From Actinomycetota bacterium (GTDB lineage Bacteria > Actinomycetota > Actinomycetes > S36-B12): a stretch of DNA of 38,835 bases. Shown here in pieces: positions 1 to 6,853 of the stretch. Below the pieces are notes generated by a model. It worked only from the letters and a program-made list of their open reading frames with translations. It searched no databases and was not told the origin of the DNA. A program made the translations under genes and the position numbers. The stretch covers positions 1 to 38,835 of the forward strand of contig VGBL01000020.1 in the NCBI GenBank assembly GCA_016870515.1. The letters are read 5' to 3'. The first letter of the stretch is position 1. The number at the start of each line of letters is the position of its first letter.

Positions 1-190
1 CTCGCGACAGCGACAGGCTGAGGTCGTCTTGAATCGTGGGAAGCGCAGGCCCGATGACGGTGCTGAACATCTGCGCGATGAGCGCTCCAAATCCCATCGC
101 CGCGAGGATCGCCCACGCCGTGGCCGAGACCTGGGGCGCAGGATCATTCGCTGCATCGCTGTGCGACGAGGAATTCACGGGTTCCGTCAT
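1..190 (-). CDS. MFS transporter, N-terminal fragment (cut by window edge)
   Basis: Only the first 63 codons are in the window; the gene runs off the left edge. The start is an ATG at 188-190 on the minus strand. A short polar N-terminus rich in Ser, Asn and Asp is followed by a hydrophobic first membrane segment (AWAILAAMGFGALIAQMFS) and then VIGPALPTIQDDLSLS. That last stretch matches the end of TM1 and the first loop of DHA2-type (EmrB/QacA-like) drug:proton antiporters, where the usual motif is similar to VALPTIQ. The substrate cannot be inferred. It diverges from the sulfatase gene across about 77 bp, which should hold both promoters. It could be another MFS subfamily, since only one helix is visible. 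Confidence 0.7.
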   Translation of the reverse strand, partial: MTEPVNSSSHSDAANDPAPQVSATAWAILAAMGFGALIAQMFSTVIGPALPTIQDDLSLSLSR

Positions 191-267
191 GCCAGCCGTC
201 CCCACGCACGGGACTTTCCGCGCAACGTAGCACCGCATGGCATGGATGCGTCTGCGAGACTTCTACA

Positions 268-1818
268 ATGCCACGCGGACGCAGCGGGAAAGTCTCTCGC
301 CTGTGGCCTGCGTCCGCCGCCGGCACCTTCGTGGTCGCGGCCCTACTCGCCTGCCCGCTCCTGACCTGGGCAGTCGCCGCTGCTCCCGAGCAAGCCGGGG
401 CGGTCGCCGCTGTCGCGGATGACACTGCGCTGCCAGGCCTAGGCGCGACAATTGGCCCGACCGGGCCGGCCGACCTGCCCAACATCGTGATCGTCTACAC
501 CGACGACCAGCGGATCGACTCGACCGCCGGCATGATGCGCCTTCGACAAGACATCGGGCGTCTTGGTGTCACCTTCTCCAATGCGCATGCCCCGACACCG
601 CTGTGCTGCCCTTCACGGGTGAGCCTGCTCAGCGGTCAGCCGTCGCAGGTCACCGGGGTGTGGAGCAATCAGGCTCCCCGCGGCGGTTTCGCCAAGTTCT
701 ACGCGACGGGCGGTGAGGCGCGCACGCTGGCAACGCAACTCGACGCAGTCGGCTACCGCACGGCGCTCATCGGCAAATACCTCAACGGTTACGGAGAGTC
801 CGCGACGCGAATCGCCACCACCGGTGATGACACCTACATCCCGCCTGGCTGGGATGCATGGCACGCATTCGCCTACCCAGTTGCGTACTCGCGGGATGGA
901 GATGCCACCGACTATCGCGACTTCTGGCTCATGCATCGCGCGGAGTCGGAGCCGGTAAACTTCCGCTACCACGGCTTCCGGTCATCCGACTACTCCACGA
1001 CAGTGCTCTCGCGGATCGCCGTCAACACGATCGAGACGACCCCCGAGACGACTCCGCTCTTCATGCTCGTGACCCCGTGGGCACCCCACGCGCCCTACCG
1101 GACGACCTCTCGATACATGACGGCTCCGGTGCCAGGTCCGCGCTACCTGCCTGTCGGGTTCGGGCGTACGACGGGCAAGCCGCCGTGGGTCACCGAGCTG
1201 CCGCGCGTCAGTGCCGAGAAGTCGCGCATGCTCCGCGCCCGGCAGATACGCGCCCTCTACCCGGTCGACGATGCCGTTGGCGCGATCGTCGACGCCCTGA
1301 CGCGCGCGGGGCGTATGGACAACACCCTCTTCGTCTATGCGTCCGATAACGGCTACACATGGGGTGAGTTCAACATCCTCGGTCAGAAGCGCTACCCATA
1401 CACGACACCCGTGCCGCTCATGATGCGCTGGGATGGCCACCTCAGTGCCGGATCGATGGACTCGCGAATCGTGAGCAACGTCGACATCACGGCAACAGCC
1501 CTCGCGGCCGCGGGCGTCGCAGCCTCAACGCCACCTGGCGGAATCGACCTCGTGACACCCGCATCTCGGGAGTCACTCCTGATCGCTTCCGCCGGCAAGA
1601 CACGCGAGGGCGCCCTGCGCGCCTACTGCGGCATCCGCACGAGCGACTGGCTCTACGTCCGGTATGCGGGTGGCTTCGAGGAGCTCTACAACGTTGCCGT
1701 GGACCCCTACTTCCTGACGAACCTCGCGTCGCGCACGGTCCACGAGGGGACCATGGCAGAGCTTCGGTCGAAGACGATGGAGCAGTGCTCGCCCACACCG
1801 CCAGGATTCACCTGGTGA
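268..1818 (+). CDS. Exported or membrane-anchored sulfatase (arylsulfatase family)
   Basis: This 516-residue protein hydrolyses sulfate esters by family; the substrate is unknown. Residues 18-39 form a hydrophobic export signal or anchor. The catalytic domain begins at about residue 70 with IVIVYTDDQR, whose Asp79-Asp80 are expected metal ligands. The sulfatase signature CCPSR lies at 113-117, and Cys113 is the residue normally converted to formylglycine. Further family residues are Lys170 (GKYLNGYG), His274 (WAPHAPY), Asp360-Asn361 (YASDNG) and Lys374. All expected active-site positions appear intact. No formylglycine-generating enzyme gene is in the window, so maturation would depend on a gene elsewhere. 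The ATG at 268 lacks a strong ribosome binding site, so the exact start is uncertain. Confidence 0.9.
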   Translation: MPRGRSGKVSRLWPASAAGTFVVAALLACPLLTWAVAAAPEQAGAVAAVADDTALPGLGATIGPTGPADLPNIVIVYTDDQRIDSTAGMMRLRQDIGRLGVTFSNAHAPTPLCCPSRVSLLSGQPSQVTGVWSNQAPRGGFAKFYATGGEARTLATQLDAVGYRTALIGKYLNGYGESATRIATTGDDTYIPPGWDAWHAFAYPVAYSRDGDATDYRDFWLMHRAESEPVNFRYHGFRSSDYSTTVLSRIAVNTIETTPETTPLFMLVTPWAPHAPYRTTSRYMTAPVPGPRYLPVGFGRTTGKPPWVTELPRVSAEKSRMLRARQIRALYPVDDAVGAIVDALTRAGRMDNTLFVYASDNGYTWGEFNILGQKRYPYTTPVPLMMRWDGHLSAGSMDSRIVSNVDITATALAAAGVAASTPPGGIDLVTPASRESLLIASAGKTREGALRAYCGIRTSDWLYVRYAGGFEELYNVAVDPYFLTNLASRTVHEGTMAELRSKTMEQCSPTPPGFTW

Positions 1819-1844
1819 CGGCCGACATCTGAGACAGTTCTCGC

Positions 1845-2770
1845 ATGACGACGCTGTCACCGGCGCAGATCATGCTCGCCGCCGCCCTCGTCGTCGGGCT
1901 GGCCACGGCGTGCTAGGTGCTGGCACCTCGGCTGCGCGTGCCCGCGCTCCTGCTGCTCTTGCCCGCGGGCTTCGTCCTCGGCTGGATTGCCCCTGAGTTC
2001 CAGATGGACAAGGTCCTCGGCCCGGCGTTCGGGGTAGCCGTCGACCTGATGGTCGCGATCATGTTATTCCAGGGGGGCTCGAGCTCGGCAACATCTCGCT
2101 ATAGCGCAACGACAGGTCCATCGTGCGCCGCCTGGTGTGGATCGGTGGGCCGATCAACTGGATCGCTTGCACGCTCCTGGCGCACTATCTGCTCGGCGTC
2201 AGTTGGCCCTTGGCTTTCCTGCTCGGAGCGATCCTCATTGTCTCGGGACCCACGGTGGTGACACCCATCCTGGATTTCGCCAGGCCCCAGCAGCGGGTGC
2301 GGGGCATCCTTCTGTGGGAAGGCACGATGCTCGACCCCATCGGCGGCATCTTCGCGATCGTGATCTTCCAGGTGGTGCGCGTCACCACCATGGAGAGCCC
2401 GCTGGATGCGATATCTCCATCGCGGCTCTGGTGCCGTCGCCCCTGGTGGGTCAGGTCGCGCACCCAGCGGTGGCGATGGCGGTGATCCTCATCCTCATCG
2501 TGAGGCCGGCTATCACCGCGTTTTCGACGGCAGGGTCGGATCTCAGTCGCAACCAGCGCACGTTCATCGCATGGATGGACCCGCGGCATCGTCGCAGCGG
2601 CGACCGCTTCGAGCGTCAGTGCCACATTGATCGCTGCCAACGTCCCGGGTGCGGGCGAATTGCTGCCGGCTGCCTTCGTGATCATCGCCGTCACGGTCTT
2701 CGCCTACGGCCTTACGGCAGCGCCGGTCGTCAAGGTGCTCGGCGTGCGCGACGACACTCCGGTCAGCTAA
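1845..2770 (+). pseudogene. Cation:proton antiporter (CPA/NhaP-like) pseudogene
   Basis: Pieces of one antiporter can be read in order but in different frames. From ATG 1845 the reading hits an in-frame TAG at 1914-1916 (codon 24). It resumes as VLAPRLRVPALLLLLPAGFV and continues to LMVAIMLFQGG. Near the G run around 2072-2077 the frame changes, and a second in-frame TAG follows at 2102-2104. That frame then reads RRLVWIGGPINWIACTLL through to the conserved-looking GPTVVTPIL and EGTMLDPIGGIFAIV. Another frame change occurs near 2412 and a third near 2585, after which RGIVAAATASSVSATLIAAN leads to the stop at 2768-2770. These motifs are typical of CPA1/CPA2 sodium/proton exchangers. Five separate lesions, while the neighbouring genes are intact, favour true decay over sequencing error. 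The end lies five bases from the tRNA-Lys gene. Confidence 0.85.
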
Positions 2771-2775
2771 CGGAG

Positions 2776-2847
2776 TGGGTCGCCCGGGGCTCGAACCCGG
2801 AACCTACGGATTAAAAGTCCGCAGCTCTACCGTTGAGCTAGCGACCC
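2776..2847 (-). tRNA. trnK: tRNA-Lys (anticodon TTT)
   Basis: On the minus strand this is a 72-nt cloverleaf. The acceptor stem GGGTCGC pairs with GCGACCC and the discriminator base is A. The D arm contains AGCTCAACGGTAGAGCT. The anticodon stem-loop CGGACTTTTAATCCG gives anticodon TTT, and the T arm is CCGGGTTCGAGCCCCGG. CCA is not encoded. It converges with the antiporter pseudogene, which ends five bases beyond its 3' end. Confidence 0.95.
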
Positions 2848-3339
2848 GGGGGGTTCCACTCTCTAGACCGCAGAACCCTCCACTAAATGCACCACTAGAT
2901 TACCCCTCGAAACCGTGCTTCATTCGTCGGCCGCCTTGAGTCACACCCTGCTGCCTCTAGCGCGTTTTGCTGTCTTAGCCCCATTCGGCAACGGCGGCTT
3001 GCACATGCGGGTGAGATGAACGCTCAGCACCGGTGAGGGCTGAATCCAGTGAGATCTCCAGTGGGGACGCTACCAACAAACCCGGTCGTTCACGGCCGAG
3101 CAGGGGACCGCACAGCCAACCGCGCAGGGCAACTGCAACCACCAGACAAGGGTCGTTCGTATAGGAAGGCGCACCCGTCGACCGGAAGACCGAACAGCAT
3201 GTGAGCTGCTGGCAGTTCGTTACTCTTGGCGCCGTTCGTGCTGATAACCGGGATCAGTCGCTGTGGCAGCGGGACTTCCTCTGCATGGGCGTGTCAACCG
3301 TTGACGACCTGGAGTAGTGGGGCCCGCGAGTCTGACGAT
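2848..3339. other. Gene-poor intergenic stretch of about 490 bp
   Basis: I find no convincing coding sequence here on either strand. Short open frames exist but lack a ribosome binding site, recognisable motifs or actinobacterial codon bias. The stretch looks visibly less GC-rich than its neighbours and directly follows the 5' side of tRNA-Lys, so its upstream part should carry the tRNA promoter. I see no tRNA-end duplication, strong hairpin or tandem repeat. It may be decayed former coding DNA. Confidence 0.5.
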
Positions 3340-3837
3340 TTAGGGAACGGGGGGGATCTGCGAGCAGGCCTCTTCGACCTGGCCACTGGTGACACCAAGC
3401 GATTGACCTGTCGGGTCAGCGGCGAGCGCCTTGCGCGATGCCTTCAGGCCCTGTTCGAGATCCCCCACGCCGGGCACGTCGGGATAGGCCGTCACGACAC
3501 CGCCGACGATGGCCATCGCTTCCTTGATCCGAGACTCCGACACCTCCGGCGGCGTGCCGGGCGCCACGGCCTCGCGCACTAGGTCGCATGCGGTGTTGAG
3601 CTCACGGGCCGCGCGTACGGTGTCACCGGCTTGACCCACCGCATCGGTGCCGGTGCCGATGACTCCGCCAACCGCATCCACGGTGTTGCCCACGGCGTCG
3701 ACCACTCCCCCCGCGGCGTCGGCGAGATTGCCGCCGGCCTCCAGGGTCTGCTGGCCGGCCTCACGCAACGGCTCGATCACCACGAATGCCGTGAAGATGG
3801 CACCCGCAGCAAGCATCAGGATCAGCAGACGTCTCAT
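3340..3837 (-). CDS. Small exported or membrane-anchored protein with an amphipathic repeat region
   Basis: I do not recognise this 165-residue protein. Residues 3-22 (RLLILMLAAGAIFTAFVVIE) form a signal peptide or N-terminal anchor after a two-Arg start. Residues about 38-80 are an Ala/Gly/Val/Asp-rich stretch with an approximate seven-residue spacing (GGVVDAVGNTVDAVGGVIG and further units). This suggests an amphipathic helix or a surface-seeking segment. The remainder is a mostly helical acidic region with two cysteines, one in the middle (NTACDLV) and one near the C-terminus (EEACSQ), which could pair. It stands alone and diverges from the split-barrel flavoprotein gene across about 60 bp. 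Codon usage fits its neighbours, so I treat it as real. Function is unknown. Confidence 0.7.
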   Translation of the reverse strand: MRRLLILMLAAGAIFTAFVVIEPLREAGQQTLEAGGNLADAAGGVVDAVGNTVDAVGGVIGTGTDAVGQAGDTVRAARELNTACDLVREAVAPGTPPEVSESRIKEAMAIVGGVVTAYPDVPGVGDLEQGLKASRKALAADPTGQSLGVTSGQVEEACSQIPPVP

Positions 3838-3898
3838 CGTCTATCACGGTACGTAGGGGCCCTAGGGCCACGCAAACGGGCGCGCTGGGATTAGATAC

Positions 3899-4351
3899 GT
3901 GATCGTGGCCACGTTGGACATCCGCTCCGGCCCCTGGGACCGCGAGGCGATCGAGGCATTCCTGCGCGACACCGTGATCCCGATTCGCCTGGCCAGTGCC
4001 GGGCGCACCTCCCCCCTCGTGCAGTCCCTGTGGTTCCTCTACGACGAGGGATCGCTGTGGTGCTGCACCCAGCGAGAAGCGGTGCTGACGCGACGGCTCA
4101 TCGCTGATTCGCGTTGCGGCTTCGAGGTATCGGGCGACCTCCCGCCCTACCGCGGTGTTCGCGGCACCGCTACCGCCGAGGTGCTGCCCGAACGTGCGGC
4201 CGATGTGCTACCGCGCCTCATCGATCGCTATCTCGGGGACGCGCCGAATCAACTGGCAAGTTGGCTGCTCTCGCGCCTCGACCGTGAAGTCGCGATCCGC
4301 CTGCACAACCTGCGCTTGACCAGCTTCGACTTCACCACGCGCATGAGCTAG
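3899..4351 (+). CDS. Pyridoxamine 5'-phosphate oxidase family (FMN-binding split barrel) protein
   Basis: This 150-residue protein resembles small split-barrel flavoproteins: RLASAGRTSPLVQSLWFLYD, then a strand-rich region with LWCCTQREAVLTRRLIADSR and VRGTATAEVLPE. That is the usual order of strands around an FMN or F420 site. Such proteins act as cytosolic oxidoreductases or ligand-binding proteins, and many are not true PNPOx enzymes. The substrate cannot be assigned. The GTG at 3899 is chosen because the following residues are in phase with the domain; a second GTG at 3905 is possible. It is monocistronic and convergent with the APH-like gene, with a perfect inverted repeat between them. 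Confidence 0.75.
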   Translation: MIVATLDIRSGPWDREAIEAFLRDTVIPIRLASAGRTSPLVQSLWFLYDEGSLWCCTQREAVLTRRLIADSRCGFEVSGDLPPYRGVRGTATAEVLPERAADVLPRLIDRYLGDAPNQLASWLLSRLDREVAIRLHNLRLTSFDFTTRMS

Positions 4352-4362
4352 CACCCCACGTC

Positions 4363-4426
4363 CGCCGAGTGTGCAGCTGTGCCAGGGCGCCCCCCATGGA
4401 ATGCCGGCACAGCTGCACACTCGGCG
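4363..4426. repeat. Perfect 21-bp inverted repeat between convergent genes
   Basis: The left arm 4363-4383 and right arm 4406-4426 are exact reverse complements over 21 bases, separated by a 22-base loop. The core is GTGCAGCTGTGCC and its complement. It sits between the stop codons of two convergent genes (4351 and 4461), so it could act as a bidirectional terminator, although no T run follows either arm. An equally good reading is a dispersed palindromic element. Only the symmetry is seen; function is inference. Confidence 0.85.
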
Positions 4427-4460
4427 ACGAGGGGATCGGGTGAAGGGTAGACCGGCGGAG

Positions 4461-5528
4461 TTAGCGACTGAGCGCGGCGATGCCCTCGCCATCGGCCATC
4501 AGCAGGCCCATCTGAGCCAGCGCATCGGTCGCGCGCGCCATGCCGTCGGCGAGGCTGCTGTCGGCGCCCAGCTGCTGGCCCGCCAGCGTGCGCTTGCGAA
4601 TCGACTCCATGATGACCGCGAGCTTGAAGCCCGACAGCGCCACGCACACATCAAGGTGCTCGACATCGCGACCGCTAACCGCGGCGTATCGGTCAACCAG
4701 TGCCTGCCTGTCCCAGAAGCCCTCACGATCGGTGACGAACGCCGCGAAGCGGATCTCATGGCGGAGCTCGTCTCCCGGGCGCGACCAGTAGACGAGGATC
4801 GTGGCCAGGTCCATGAGCGGATCACCGAGCGTGGACATCTCCCAGTCGAGCACGGCGCGTACGCGCGGATCCACCGGATCGACGATGCAGTTGTCGAGGC
4901 GGTAGTCGCCGTGCACCACCGACCACGGCGCTCTGGCAGGGATCGCGGCCACTCGCTCGTCGAGCCACGTCGCGAGGGACTCGACGTCGGGCAGGTCGCG
5001 GGTCTTGGACAACTCCCACTGCTGCCGCCAGCGCTTGACCTGGCGCGCGAGGAAGCCCTCAGGCCTGCCGAAGTCCGCCAAACCCACGGCAGCGGCATCG
5101 ATGGCGTGCAATTCGGCCAGCGTGTCCATCAGCTCGCCCGACAGGACACCCGCGTCAGCCACGGTCAGGCCCTCCGCGGCCGCGTCGCTCGACAGGATGC
5201 GCCCGGCGACGTACTCCATGACGAGGAAGCGCGCACCATTCACGCTCTCGTCATCACAGAATGCCAGCGGTTGCGGCGCGCGGAAGCCGCCGCGGGCCAT
5301 GCCACCCAGCACCGTGAACTCCCTGCCCATGTCGTGCGCGGTCGGCATGACATGACCCAGCGGTGGTCGGCGGATGACGAGCGATGTGTCGCCCTGCCTC
5401 ACCAGGAAGGTCACGTTAGACAGGCCACCCGCCAGACGCGATGCCTCGACATCGCCGTCGCCGAGTAGCCCGCGCTCGCGCAGCCACGGCACGACCGCAT
5501 CCAGCTCCAGGCCCTCGGGCGACGTCAC
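4461..5528 (-). CDS. APH-family phosphotransferase (acyl-CoA dehydrogenase-associated type)
   Basis: This is a 355-residue protein kinase-like small-molecule phosphotransferase. Visible elements are the glycine loop GGLSNVTF (34-41), a strand VIRRPP where the phosphate-contacting basic residue lies, the hinge VMEYVAGR, the catalytic loop VVHGDYRLDN (His206, Asp208, Asn213) and the metal-binding Asp228 in VLDWEMSTLGDP. The wording VIRRPP plus VLDWEMSTLGDP is typical of the subfamily linked to fatty-acid oxidation and acyl-CoA dehydrogenases, not antibiotic resistance. I chose the GTG at 5528 because the upstream extension has no conserved features and would overlap the preceding gene. It lies 53 bp downstream of the quinone oxidoreductase gene on the same strand and is probably co-transcribed. 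Confidence 0.85.
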   Translation of the reverse strand: MTSPEGLELDAVVPWLRERGLLGDGDVEASRLAGGLSNVTFLVRQGDTSLVIRRPPLGHVMPTAHDMGREFTVLGGMARGGFRAPQPLAFCDDESVNGARFLVMEYVAGRILSSDAAAEGLTVADAGVLSGELMDTLAELHAIDAAAVGLADFGRPEGFLARQVKRWRQQWELSKTRDLPDVESLATWLDERVAAIPARAPWSVVHGDYRLDNCIVDPVDPRVRAVLDWEMSTLGDPLMDLATILVYWSRPGDELRHEIRFAAFVTDREGFWDRQALVDRYAAVSGRDVEHLDVCVALSGFKLAVIMESIRKRTLAGQQLGADSSLADGMARATDALAQMGLLMADGEGIAALSR

Positions 5529-5581
5529 TCGCTGACCGTATCCGGCACGGTGCACGTCTACCGTGCTCGCGCCAGATTCGA

Positions 5582-6544
5582 CTAACCGACGGTGAGGATG
5601 ACCTTGCCGGTGGTCGCACGCGCACGGAGATCTTCGTGAGCACGCCTGGCCTCGGCGAGCGGGTACGCCGTGCCAGCGAGCGGCTTCAAGGCGCCGCTGG
5701 CCGCCATGCCGACGAGCTCCCGCAGCGGCTGAGCGACCATCCCTACCGGGTCGACCTTCATGCAATCGACGAGCCAGAATCCGATGAGCGACTTCGACCC
5801 GATCATGAGCGAGGTCGGTGGCACCGGCATAGCCGCCGTGCGCGATGCCATGCCGTAGACCACCAGCCGACCAAACGCGCCGAGGGCCGCAAGGCACGCA
5901 TCGGTGGTCGGCCCGCCGGTCATCTCCAGGACGATGTCGACGCCCTTGCCGGCGTTGGCTTCGCGCAGAACACCAGCGAGGTCATCGCTGCCGGAGTCGA
6001 CGGCCGCGTCGGCGCCAAGCGACATCGCCAGGTCGCGCTTGCCCGGGGTGGAGGCAACCGCGATCACTCGGCCCGCCCCCCACAGTTTGGCCAGTTGCAC
6101 CGCTAGCGAGCCCACCCCTCCCGCGGCAGCGATCACGGCCACGGTCTCGCCGGGCGCCATGCGGGCCGATGTGCGAAGCAGGTGCCAGGCGGTCAGCCCC
6201 TGCACGAGCAAGCTCAGCGCCGCCGCATCACTGACACCATCGGGTACGTCGAAGCAGGCGGCGGGCGCGATGAGCGCGCGTTCGGCGTACCCGCCGCCTC
6301 CGCTCGCGGTGAAGCCGCACACGCGTCGACCATCGGCCAGCGTGCCGACGACCTCGGCGCCCGGGATGAACGGCAGCGTCTGCGCGGACAGGTAGGAGTT
6401 CTCGGCGGCGTGCGTGTCGGCATAGTTGACGCCAGATGCCGTGACCGACAGGAGTTCAAGGCCGGGGATGGGCTCGGGATCGGGAAGTTCGACGGGCTCG
6501 AGGACCTCCGGACCGCCGAACTTACTGACCTGGATGGCGCGCAT
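5582..6544 (-). CDS. Zinc-independent NADPH:quinone oxidoreductase (MDR family)
   Basis: This 320-residue medium-chain reductase has the quinone reductase N-terminus MRAIQVSKFGGPEVLEPVEL. The substrate domain contains SVTASGVNYADTHAAENSY and PFIPGAEVVGTL. The NADPH-binding Rossmann fold is marked by AAAGGVGSLAVQLAKLWGA, followed by GADAAVDSGSDD and a C-terminal GKVILTVG. The structural and catalytic zinc cysteines of alcohol dehydrogenases are absent, as expected for this subfamily. It should reduce quinones or enones in the cytosol with NADPH; the true substrate is unknown. Its ATG is at 6544, and the gene precedes the APH-like kinase on the same strand. Confidence 0.9.
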   Translation of the reverse strand: MRAIQVSKFGGPEVLEPVELPDPEPIPGLELLSVTASGVNYADTHAAENSYLSAQTLPFIPGAEVVGTLADGRRVCGFTASGGGGYAERALIAPAACFDVPDGVSDAAALSLLVQGLTAWHLLRTSARMAPGETVAVIAAAGGVGSLAVQLAKLWGAGRVIAVASTPGKRDLAMSLGADAAVDSGSDDLAGVLREANAGKGVDIVLEMTGGPTTDACLAALGAFGRLVVYGMASRTAAMPVPPTSLMIGSKSLIGFWLVDCMKVDPVGMVAQPLRELVGMAASGALKPLAGTAYPLAEARRAHEDLRARATTGKVILTVG

Positions 6545-6567
6545 CCGGCCAACCTAGGGCTAGCGGG

Positions 6568-6693
6568 TCAGACGGCGCACTCGCCCCCGTCGCAGCAGGG
6601 CTGGATGTAGTAGCACTGCGGGCAGAAGTCCTTGCCGCCGCGGCGCTGCAGGTCGACCGACTCGCAGGCCGGGCACGGACCCGGGCTCCCCAT
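6568..6693 (-). CDS. Tiny Cys-rich zinc-ribbon-like protein
   Basis: A 41-residue frame reads MGSPGPCPACESVDLQRRGG, then KDFCPQCYYIQPCCDGGECA and a terminal Val. The pairs CPAC and CPQC, about 15 residues apart, form a plausible four-cysteine zinc site, and a second cluster CC...C follows. The ATG at 6693 follows a GTG one codon earlier (6696). A longer extension to 6837 would run through the palindrome and is rejected. It ends 23 bp before the quinone oxidoreductase start. The motif density argues for a real gene although the product is short. Possible roles are metal binding or a regulatory/adaptor peptide; none is shown. Confidence 0.55.
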   Translation of the reverse strand: MGSPGPCPACESVDLQRRGGKDFCPQCYYIQPCCDGGECAV

Positions 6694-6724
6694 CACGCGG
6701 ACGACGTTACGACCCCGCACACCC

Positions 6725-6821
6725 GTTGAGTGGCGGGTTGTGCTGCGCGACACGCCGTGTCGCCCGTGGCCTGGCGAGTCGGCGGAGCCGCCTGTGTCGG
6801 GCCGACAACCCGCCACTGAAC
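6725..6821. repeat. Nested palindrome between DUF2207 and Cys-rich genes
   Basis: Outer arms 6725-6741 and 6805-6821 are reverse complements at 16 of 17 positions (core TGGCGGGTTGT). Inside lie two smaller dyads: a perfect GCGACAC/GTGTCGC hairpin with a 3-base loop at 6747-6763, and a short GGCGG/CCGCC dyad near 6781-6792. Together they could fold into a three-way, Y-shaped structure in RNA or single-stranded DNA. The element follows the DUF2207 stop on the minus strand, so it may be a terminator. The nesting also fits a mobile palindromic repeat. Confidence 0.75.
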
Positions 6822-6853
6822 GAAGAGTCCGGCCCACCAGTCAACGCCGGGGG

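Noticed and set aside
2848-3339. Attachment-site duplication at tRNA-Lys
   Set aside because: I looked for a copy of the tRNA-Lys 3' end nearby and found none; integration at this tRNA is therefore not supported.
4461-5897. Longer form of the APH-like kinase starting at 5897
   Set aside because: The extra N-terminal 123 residues are in a different frame over the quinone oxidoreductase gene, are Arg-rich and show no family match. The GTG at 5528 fits the domain.
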